Source: Exophiala sp. HKRS030 (lineage: Eukaryota; Ascomycota; Eurotiomycetes; Chaetothyriales; Herpotrichiellaceae). Taken from it: a stretch of DNA of 64,000 nucleotides. This document shows positions 55,207 through 64,000 of the stretch, piece by piece. The notes beneath the pieces were generated by a model. That model saw nothing but the letters and a program-made list of their open reading frames with translations, made no database searches and had not been told where the DNA came from. The stretch spans positions 930,001 through 994,000 of the forward strand of contig JAHWDD010000007.1 in assembly GCA_023897205.1 (NCBI GenBank), written 5' to 3'. A program made the translations under genes and the position numbers. Numbering within the stretch: position 1 is the stretch's first letter; each line of letters begins with the position of its first letter.

Positions 55207-58137
55207 CCTTCTTCCGCCTGAGTCGTGGCCTCAACCACAGACCCTTGGGCTGAACTTTTCGCTCCGGATAAGTCGAGAGGTCCGCGCGTATTAGATGATA
55301 GAAAGGGATTTAGGAGCGACAGGACCCGATGGGATGGACACAAGAACAACTGTGGTTGACGTGGTATTAGGACATGGCTTCAAATGAACATGTAGGGGGA
55401 GCGTTGCTACTCACGGGATTTCTCTCTTCATCCAGAATTCCCAATGCTGTTTCTTCACTTGCAGGAAGCGCGACGGAAATCCACGACGCGGCAAATCCGT
55501 GGCAACAAGCACCGGAAGTGAAGGAACTTGGACAAGGGACGCAGTACGGTCCAATATCAAGAGTCCAAGTGTGGCTCGAGATCAGGCTGTGTCGTGGGCG
55601 GTTGCTTGAAACAAACAAGTCGAAACGGCGAAGTCTGGGGTAGACGTCGACCTGCGACGCCGATGGGTGGAATATTTGTTGATGAGGCTGTGATTGTGTG
55701 CACTTCAGGGCCAATCATCAACAAACACGGATCGAAATCAGATGGTGAGAGGATGGGAGGATCGTAGTCATCGCGCTCCCGACGAGACGGAGGAGCAGTT
55801 GGTTTGTTGACAGGGCGGCTGAAGCATTTAGGACGAAACGAGAGGCGGTCTGAAAGGCTGGAGATGACTTGAGGATGGCAGTTTGTCGATAGTAGAACGG
55901 TGCAATAGGGTGCGGCAATAGAATAGAGGATTAACGAGGTGTGGTATGCTTGATTGCTGTGTGTATCGGTGAACGAGATACACGGTACGAGTAGCAGCAA
56001 CAGCACAGCGAAGCGCAGGCTCGAGTAGCAGCGGCCGGACCTTCAAACCCCCAAGGTAAAGAGAGAGGCAGAGCGTTCCCGGGCTGCGTCTGTACGGTAG
56101 GCTCTAGGCTAGGATGCCACACTCCACCAAGGCAACGACAAAAAACCCACGCTAAAGGGAATTGCTTCGAATCAGCCACAATGCCTATTGTCGTGTTGTC
56201 ACACTTGAATGGATTTTTATTATTGCCCAAGGTCTTACGGAGTATGATTTCAAACGACCTTGGATATTATTCTAGGTACGGAGCAGGCATTAGGCCTAGA
56301 TATGTCGCTTCTGGTCCCTAGACTGAGTCGCCTGGCACAAGCACCTTCAGGTACCTCCCTCAGGTATCTATCTATCTACCTACTCCGTACTGTACTGTAC
56401 CTAGGTAGGCACAACAGGTCAACAGCCGACCCCCCTACCCCTGTCAAGAACTATGTATGACTTTGCATATTGTACAGTGAGAAGGTCGAGAAGACTGGCC
56501 TAGTGGTTACTACCAACGACGAGCACCTAACAGGACGGATTCTGATGCTACTACTGTACAGCATCGCGCGCCTTTTCCCCAGTTTATTGGCAACGCCGCG
56601 TCCGATAAATAGGGGCACCAGGGCATTTTCGACTCCACCGGTTCTCTCAACAAACGAAAGCTCCATCCTAGACGATTACAGCATGTACGAGTACGTGTCG
56701 GTAGTGATAACAACACGGTGCGTACTGCAGTGCGATGGTACAGCTGCAGGTCAATCGTCGAAGTCAATAGTGAGATTCAGGTGCTGCGATGGTCCTCCGT
56801 CAAAGCAATAGAAAAGCCATCAAGCCGTGTCAAAGGTGGCAGAGAGATGGGCGAGCGGCGTCGACCTAATCCTACCTTGTATCTAGTTTCCTTTAGGTAC
56901 GAGTAACATGTCTCCGTCAAGTCAGTAGCGAAATTTCGGAATTTATTTGTGGTTAGTTCATAATAGATTTCTTGAAACGCCGACAGACGCGACTTGGCCT
57001 CGTTCGGCTCGAAAGTGGCAGCCGAGATATCAAATCAAATTCCAGGGCAGCGCGGGAAGTCTAGTTGGATCTAGAGATGACATGCTTACGGAGTCAAGTT
57101 CGTCGTGGTTCTATTCCGTAGTAAGGGACGGAGGGCCTGGCTATTGTATTTACTGCTCCGTACGAGTAAATCATCTGACGGCTACCAGTTGCAAGTTGAT
57201 GGTTGGATCACCTTGGCTGGATACGCATGAAGGGTACCAGTAGCATCATGACTGATTGTGTTGTGAGACATAGTCTGTGCCTGAACAATCATCGTAAGTA
57301 TTTTGTACCAGATATGTATGTATCTACAGTAGGTATTGTTTGATACTCATACTGTACATATACTCTGTGCTCAACAACACCGTCATCTCTAACCCCTCCT
57401 ACATTACTTCTCCTCCGGCTCCTGGACCACCAACTGAACCCGCACCTAGAGCACGCCATGGGCCACCGCACAGTCCACAGCCCCTCCACTCCCAGAACTC
57501 ATGATCGCCCACAGGAAAATAAATGGAGCCGGCCACCACGAACTGGACTCGTCGATCGATGCATGTGAAAAGCACGGCCCTTTCCTTTGGCTCGTATAGT
57601 GCAGTTCCTCCCTAATCATCCACAAGCCTGCAAACTGGGTATACCACAACCACTAGACACAATAACAACAATAGAGTGTAATATATGCAGGACGAGCCGA
57701 CGAAGCCCGGCCCCGGTCGCCAATTACTAGCTTGTACGACCTTGTGCAACCTTTCGTCGGCTTCCAGACCTGAGATCAGTCAATAAAGCGAACCAAACCT
57801 ACTCCGTACGGCTGCACGCGAACCGAGAGAAGCCCTGGCGTCAATTTCAGCCACTTCCGATGGTCAAAATGTCATGCATGCCATCTCATCAGACCAAGCC
57901 GCATCGAGGAAGTGAAACACCGACGTAGCTTTTGCATCTGCAACTTGTCGTGTACAACGCATTCGAGCTCCTGGCAATATCCTGGTCGAGCTCTAACAAG
58001 TCAACTCGAGTCAAGATTGGTTCAGAATGATCAGAGTCCTGGAACACCGTTTGCGAGCTTCTATACCTCGTAAAAATCAAGCCGAATAATCATTTTCGTC
58101 CGTACAGAGTATTTATTCATGCCCTCAGCATCATGTC
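55207..58137. other. 2.9 kb gene-poor region upstream of the kinase
   Basis: No supported gene. It contains short frames (for example 55557-56006 minus) that could be upstream ORFs in a long kinase leader, CT-rich tracts, several copies of TACGGAGTA/TACTCCGTA (56235, 56391, 57800) and the related CCTAGGTAGG palindrome near 56400. Confidence 0.6.
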
Positions 58138-59762
58138 TCATCGCTTTTCCCTCACATTTTGCCCTTGCAACGTTGAGCCTAGAGGCTCTCCTACGCCCGA
58201 GGAATATGATGGGGGTTCGTTCGCGGCATTTCCGTAGCTCTCGATTCCATAGCCAGGTTTGCTAACACCAGGTTGTGTTGCACCGCCATAAACATCTGGG
58301 GAGTAAAGGTCGTGCTGCTTAGCATCAGGAGGAAGTGCTTCACCTGGGACTACGCCACCATCTCCAGCTCCCACCACCAGTTGCTGCCCATTCGGCATCT
58401 TTCCAACCACCATGCCTTTGGCCACCGACTTGATGACGGCACGTCTTGAGACGCCCATCGCGTCAATGTAGACAAGGCCGACGTTCTTTACACCTCCTGC
58501 AAGGCCGTGCATGACATTCCCCGCCTCTTTGCCGTATTTGTGACCCACCACGTTGGTGGCTGCCGCCGAGCCAGATGCAAGGAGGTTGCGTCCAGCCTGG
58601 TCGATGCCATCGGCAATGGTTGAGAAAGCAATCATGGATTTGTTCAGGAATCCAGGTTTGAAGTCCTTGCTTGGATCTTTTTTGTTCTTCTCGCCTTTCC
58701 CAGCCATCCTAGCGCCGAAGTTCTGGGCATATCGGCCCAGCTGACCAACAGTCTTAGTACTCAATCCGACAGCGCCTTGGGTGAAGGAGTGGATCTGTCG
58801 AATGCGAGCATGGGTTGCTGGAGAAAATGTCATGGGCTTTTGATTGGGCTGTGTCTTTTGCTGGAATGAATTTGCTCCTGATGACATCTTATCGGCCAGA
58901 TAGCTCGAGCTTGTCACTATGAACCTCGAGGCGGTCGCAGAGGACTGTACAATGGTCGACTTAGCATAAGCCGGATGTTTTGATATCGCAAGGTACTCCT
59001 CGGAAACATTGTCGACTCGAATTTGATTGCCTTGCCCTTCAATAGGCAGTTGAATTTGGACAGGACCTGAACAGTGCGTCAGCATATCGTCCGATCGGAT
59101 AGATGAGGGGGGTACATACGTTTTGATCCAGGCCTAACAGTAGAGGCCTCGACGACATCATAATTGTCTCCAAGTTCTCCAATCACACTGCCATTCTCTT
59201 CGTCAATGAGGACAATCTGACCATGCTGAGGGGGACGATTCTTTTCTCTGTCCGCAGAAGTGATGTATCCTTCTCCCGGCCTGTAGTCTTGTGGGTTGTA
59301 ACGTTCAAAACCAGGAGGCGTTGACTGAGCTCTTTCGAGAAACGCCGTACATTGAGCAAGAATCGTTTCGAACGTGTCTACCTCCTCTTGTGTGACCTTT
59401 CCAGGGCCAGTGCCGACCGAAGGGAATTGTATGCGAATGAAGGCGCCAGCTTCAGGACCTAGATCCCATCGCGGAATCAAGTAGCTGCTTGGTGGCTTAT
59501 GGAAGATCTGTGTGGTTGCAGGCAAAGGCAGATCGAGTTCGGGAGGCAGGTGAAGATGGAGGTAGAAATCTTCTTCAGGGGCTGCGCTGGTAGGCTCAGT
59601 GGTGGACAGATCTGTGAAAGGCGACGCAGTTGGCACCATCAGGAGAGACAAAGTCTGCGGCCCAGAAGTGGTGATGGCATGTTCTTCGCCATTTTGGACC
59701 GCAAAGGCGGAGATGTTGTTGACGCTGTAGAGCACCTGAGGCTCAGAATGCCCCGCCGACAT
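58138..59762 (-). CDS. Senescence/spartin-domain protein
   Basis: Exons 59762-59120 and 59066-58138 (53 bp intron, GTATGT, CTGACG branch, TTCAG) give 523 residues. The C-terminal half is the plant-senescence/spartin-type domain: FTQGAVGLSTKTVGQLGRYAQ, IADGIDQAGRNLLASGSAAATNVVGHKYGKEAGNVMHGLAGGVKNVGLVYIDA (read in pieces). In animals spartin localises to lipid droplets and endosomes and helps turnover of lipid droplets. The N-terminal half (HLPPELDLPLP, SSYLIPRWDLGPEAGAFIRIQFP) is the fungal-specific part preceding it. The Gly/Ala-rich helices are amphipathic, consistent with membrane or droplet binding. The C-terminal 70 residues are Pro/Gly/Tyr-rich and disordered. Confidence 0.88.
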
Positions 59763-60512
59763 TGTTTTCTGTAGGACTTGGAATGATGTCTACCACTCAA
59801 ATCAACGAGTCTTATGGATGGTGAAAGAAAGAGACGAGAAGGAGGGAGCAACGAGCAAAGAACATCGCGGGCGCCTACTGTCAGTCTAATATACAAGAAA
59901 AGCCATCATGCATACCTGGGGACTTCTGGGCATTGTCTTGTCTCCAGTCAATCATCATCATCTTCTGTAACTTGCATCCATTCAGAGCGGCTACTTCTGA
60001 TTACGTCACATGTGGCTGTGCATGCACCGCCACTTAAAAATACCAGCCACAGCATATGTTCCTTGGGCTCGACAAGAATTGACTTCCCATCTACGCAACG
60101 ACTCCGGTACTCGTACTTCGTATTGTCTTCGATCAAGAGCATTGACGTCCAGCCTCTTCTGGCTGTGCAAATGAACTTCTTGGGCCAGATCAGTCTCCGG
60201 AGGGGCAACTTGTTTCTATACGGGACATTGGACTGACGATCTGTCCCAACCTCGGCGCCCCCGAGTTCTGAATGAATATATTCCAGATCTAACCAGAATC
60301 CTCAACGGTATCAACGACCATTGCTCGCGAGCCATGAAACTATTGACGTGGTGAACTTGAATTTGCCCTTCATTCATCTGATGTATCGACGCTCTTCCTA
60401 GCATCATGTCGGATAGAAATCATGACAAACAGTGGTAACGATGCTTTAACGAGACAACTTTGACTCACGCCAACTCGTCCTGCTCTTCTCAAGCTTATGT
60501 GGACCTTTATTC
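59763..60512. other. Intergenic region
   Basis: About 750 bases between the spartin-domain gene start and the sugar-transporter stop. Short frames only. Confidence 0.55.
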
Positions 60513-62583
60513 CTAAACATCCTCGACTTGCTTCTCGGCCACCTTCTCCGTTTGTTCATATCCGACGTGCCTGACGGACTCGTTTTCTGCAACAGTACTC
60601 GACCTCTCACTTACGTTGTCACTGCTCAAGTTCTCACCGTCCTTGATGAAGATACGATCGATGTCTTCGAGCGAGATATTCGATGTTTCGGGGTAGAAAA
60701 AGTAGATCACTGGGACAAAAGAGAAGGCCAAAGACATGAAGATGAGGTATGTCTTCCAACCGAGACGATTGATGAGAACAGGCGTAATCATGACAACAAA
60801 GAAGTTCCATGTCCACTGTATCGTATGTGTCAGACAGCTAGTTTATATCATGGTGGAGTCTCTTGGTTAAAGAAGAGGGTATGATGGAAAGACTTACGTG
60901 TGCGGCGACCGAAATGGCAGTTCCTCTTGAGCGAGCCTGCAACGGCAGAATCTCTGGGCCGTAAACCCAAGGGACGACATTGATTGAGCCGCCAAACTAC
61001 AACGCAACAAAGTCAGCAAGTCCCATGCTGGGACATAATGTAAGAGGAGAAGACCACAAGGTGGGATGAGATCTTTAGAAAACTGCCGACCATGCTCTGA
61101 AGACTTACGATGATCATGTACACAAAGAAAAAGGCTACCGCGGCAGAAGAGGTGTTCTTCTTGCCGAACGAAAGCAAGATCGATGCCATCATCATGCAAA
61201 TGCCGAGACCAAAACAGCCATATAACATAGTTTTGCGTCGACCCATGCGGTCAAGAGCGAGGGCAGGTCCAAGGTTGCCGACGATGAACATCAATTGAAT
61301 GCTGTGCATTGTAAGCAAAGATACTGATCTCGGTCAGGTCAACACTTACAATCCAGCAATGATTTGTGCAACACGGGGCGTGAGATGGACAGTTGCAACA
61401 AGAACTGTTGGCATGTAATAAACAACCAAGTTTATGCCCACCTAACAACGAACACTGATCGTCAGCCATGGCCATGTATAATGGGTTCGAAAGAGAGGGG
61501 GCTTCACGCCGTACCATCTGGTTCATAAAGAGGGAAAAGTAAGCGAGAATGATTCTTCTTCTCGTTTTGAGTTTGTCGTTTCTAAAGAGTGCTCGGTGGC
61601 TCTGAACACCGGACTCGACGGCTAGAGCGTGCTTGATGTTTGCCACTTCAGACATGATGTATGGATCTGTTTCGGGAAGGTCGAAAACAGCACACAGAAC
61701 CTGAATGGCTTCTTCTTCACGACCTTTTTTGAACAACCATCTGTTTCACACATCAGTCACCGACGCTGCTGGGCCAATGAAAGGATATGAGGCTCACCTA
61801 GGTGACTCTGGGAGACCAAAGAGCAGGATGATGACACAGATAGCAAAGATGAGCTGAACAGCGATAGGTAAACGCCATGCAATCGCGCCACCCGCGTATG
61901 ACATGCCAAAGTCTAGCCAGTATGCGAAAGAAATGCCTTTTGATGGAATTGTCAGCTGAATCCCGCATCTGCTCGGACGCTTGAGCACATACCAATGCCA
62001 ATGAACAATACTTCCCACGAGACCAATCGTCCCCGCTTCTCTTTCCTGCACAGCTCGGACTGATACATGGGGACGGTGGACGAATCTATGCCTGTGCCGA
62101 AACCCGTGATGACGCGCCCGACGATCAAATGCGCTTTTGTATATGCGGACGTCTGCAAGCTGGCGCCGACGATGACGAAACTCTGTGCGAACCCTGTGTC
62201 AAAGAATGGCCAGATGTGGTGGAAAGTGTTTCGAGTCTTGAGAGACTTACCATGGCAAGCCACATCATGCGTCGTCGACCGAGGTGGTCACCGAGGAAGA
62301 AATTGAGACCGCATCCTCCCAGGGCGCCGAGGCAGTAACAGCTGACGAGTATACCCGTTTCAGTGTCGTCCTACACAGCTGGTGGTCAGTTTTTGCCATT
62401 GACAAAAGTGGGGCGACACTAGGGGTGGCGCGTTACCGGATGATGGAACAAATCCAACCAGTTTTCGTTCTGCAATATCCCAGAAAAGACACCTTGATCG
62501 AAACCGAAGAAAAGGAATGCTGCTAGACAGCATGCTCCGATAGCGGCACGCAGTGGCCTACCACGTCCGTACCAACTTTTCAT
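60513..62583 (-). CDS. MFS sugar transporter
   Basis: Plasma-membrane monosaccharide transporter of the sugar-porter family, 12 membrane segments. Nine exons: 62583-62437, 62370-62251, 62182-61993, 61936-61798, 61740-61515, 61441-61350, 61301-61109, 60996-60898 and 60815-60513, 502 residues in total. Family motifs: FFGFDQGVFSGIL in TM1, GDHLGRRRMM, GRVITGFGTGIDSSTVPMYQSE, PESPRWLFKKGR (split by an intron), ALDRMGRRKTML, PWVYGPEILPLQARSRGTA and PETSNISLEDIDRIF. The C-terminal tail is acidic and Ser-rich. Every intron has a GTRNG-type donor and a YAG-type acceptor. The 3' acceptor of exon 3 lies downstream of a nearer AG that would break the frame. Substrate is not readable. An extracellular alpha-glucosidase lies about 10 kb away. 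Confidence 0.94.
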
Positions 62584-62746
62584 GTTGAGGGCAGGACGAA
62601 GATCCCAGGGAGGTAGGTGACTCTATTGTTTATTTGTCGGTAGGTGTTTGTCGAAGTCTGGACACAGATCGACAAAAGCACAATAACGAAAACAAGTGTC
62701 TAATGTATGGATACCGTCGAAAGCAAAAGCAAGTCAAGAGGCGTGA

Positions 62747-62767
62747 GAGGAGGAGGAGGAGGAGGAG
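62747..62767. repeat. (GGA)n microsatellite
   Basis: About seven GAG/GGA triplets in a row, in the upstream region of the sugar transporter gene. Confidence 0.9.
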
Positions 62768-63648
62768 AGTCCGAAGGGGATCTCATCTTGATCTTAAGGA
62801 GGAGGACACGAGTTTGACGGAATAGGTATCCCGTATGGAGTTCCTCGTCCACGCAGCGGTTAATGGATCTCGAACATGATGTTTTGCTCGGTTGTTCGCC
62901 GCTCACTCGCCTGTCGGCTATAGGGCACGCGCAAAGAAAGAATGACCTCGCCTCCTCACGATGGAGTTGCCCGAACCTGAAGATCATCTGGCCTTGGTCA
63001 AAAGCGGAGTACGAACGTACAGTAGGGGTCACCGCCGAGACCAAAGGTCACAGAACGGAGGGAATACCAAGACCGTCGATCATTTTTCCCACAAATCATA
63101 CCTTGGGGAAAGTGAGGTACCTACCTACCTAGGTAGGTACTCGTAAATCCCGGTATTTTACTTGGTACTACTAGCAGGTACGAATTTGAAAAATACCCGA
63201 TCGAGAAGTCGTTCAATCACCATGGGGGAGGTACTGTATATTTCTTTTGTGTAAGGATAGAAGCAACTGTATAGTACGGGAGTATAGTTAGGAAGGATAG
63301 GTTTAGGAGCTCTTTACGAGTACGAACTGGGGGGATCGTACAGTATTATTAAGGTATAAATGTGGAGTCGGTCATACGGAGTACATACTGTACTTAACTG
63401 TAACCGGTACTCCGTACTCCGTACATACCTAGACAATGTTTTGGAGTGTGCGGGGAAGCCACATACGTCACACATAGTTCAGTGGCTGGATACACACTGG
63501 GCGGTACGGAGTACAGAGTAAGGAGTCGGAGTAAAAGGAGTACAGGGTTAACGACGAGGTACAATACAGAGAAAGTGTCAAACCACGATTTCTCATCATA
63601 CGTACCTTCATACCAAGACTCACGGAATACCAGACCGAGTATTCCCGT

Positions 63649-63671
63649 CACACACACACACACACACACAC
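63649..63671. repeat. (CA)n microsatellite
   Basis: About eleven CA dinucleotides in an uninterrupted run. Confidence 0.95.
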
Positions 63672-64000
63672 TAGCCTAGGTACTCGTACATGTACTGCGC
63701 CCCGGGAGGATACCTTTTCGTGCATTTTGCCGTCGACAAGGCCAATGACACGGCTTTTGGAGTACCAGACTCGAGAGAGATGGAGAGAGAAAGTATCATC
63801 ATGTCTGTATCGACGGGGTTGATGTCGCATTTGTTTCATGGTCATTTTTATTAGATCCGAGGTTCGAGCAATTACCAAGCAGTTTAGTTTTTATTCTTCT
63901 ATCCATACTGCTAGCTACTGATCTACCCAGTGAGGCCAACGCTATGACCTCCATACTGATCTCAATCTCTTCATGGATCTTGGCTACCTAGGTACAGTAT

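Larger units (their letters stand above)
62584..64000. other. Repeat-rich intergenic region at right edge
   Basis: About 1.4 kb upstream of the sugar transporter with no supported gene. It holds a GGA microsatellite, a CA microsatellite, four copies of TACGGAGTA/TACTCCGTA and palindromic ACCTAGGT sequence near 63120-63145 and 63985. Confidence 0.65.

Noticed and set aside
63100..64000. Possible telomere-proximal sequence
   Set aside because: Short palindromic and CA repeats are present, but no TTAGGG array; similar motifs occur inside the window, so this is ordinary intergenic repeat.
1..64000. tRNA, rRNA, CRISPR or transposase genes
   Set aside because: I looked for T-loop-like GGTTCRANTCC sequence, regular spacer arrays and transposase or reverse-transcriptase motifs and saw none that I could support; a covariance-model scan was not possible.

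Overview
The window is a piece of a filamentous ascomycete genome (Pezizomycotina). Genes are broken by short 46-150 bp introns with GTRAGT-type donors, CTRAC-like branch points and YAG acceptors. The gene content is also typical: two Zn2Cys6 regulators, a CFEM-7TM protein, an NmrA-like protein, a free-standing DUF2156 protein, a DUF7492 secreted protein and a GH31 alpha-glucosidase. A Eurotiomycete such as a black yeast (Chaetothyriales) is my guess from overall feel and is not proven. I see no transposon, CRISPR array, rRNA gene or tRNA gene.

Layout. 0-3.5 kb: the 5' part of a large serine-rich protein of unknown function, running off the left edge. 3.7-16.4 kb: a dense amino-acid / keto-acid block holding a D-amino-acid oxidase, a ketopantoate-reductase-like enzyme, an FMN 2-hydroxy-acid oxidase ending in Ser-Lys-Leu, an ARG81-like Zn2Cys6 regulator, an amino-acid permease and a class III aminotransferase. 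17.4 kb: a small hydrophilic protein. 18-21.5 kb: a second Zn2Cys6 regulator divergent from a 2-oxoglutarate/Fe(II) oxygenase. 23.7-28.5 kb: a CFEM-7TM protein, an HGGG-type alpha/beta hydrolase and a flavin-reductase-like protein. 29-36.4 kb: a peroxisomal ABCD-type transporter, a D-2-hydroxyacid dehydrogenase divergent from a zinc polyol dehydrogenase, and an NmrA-like protein. 38-46.7 kb: a DUF7492 secreted protein, a sphingolipid fatty-acid 2-hydroxylase, a RING-YEATS fusion and a DUF2156 aminoacyl-transferase-like protein. 47-62.6 kb: a GH31 alpha-glucosidase, a Kin4-type kinase, a spartin/senescence-domain protein and an MFS sugar transporter. The last 1.4 kb and the 55.2-58.1 kb gap are gene-free and rich in a short dispersed motif (TACGGAGTA) and simple repeats.

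How they may work together (inference): uptake by the permease, oxidation of D-amino acids to 2-oxo acids, reduction or oxidation between 2-oxo and 2-hydroxy acids, and transamination form a plausible amino-acid catabolic module beside an ARG81-like regulator. A second theme is the peroxisome (SKL and PKL C-termini, ABCD transporter). A third is carbohydrate use (alpha-glucosidase, sugar transporter, polyol dehydrogenase, DUF7492 protein). Exon boundaries were read by eye from splice motifs and frame continuity. They close in frame for every multi-exon gene given here, but none is confirmed by transcripts.
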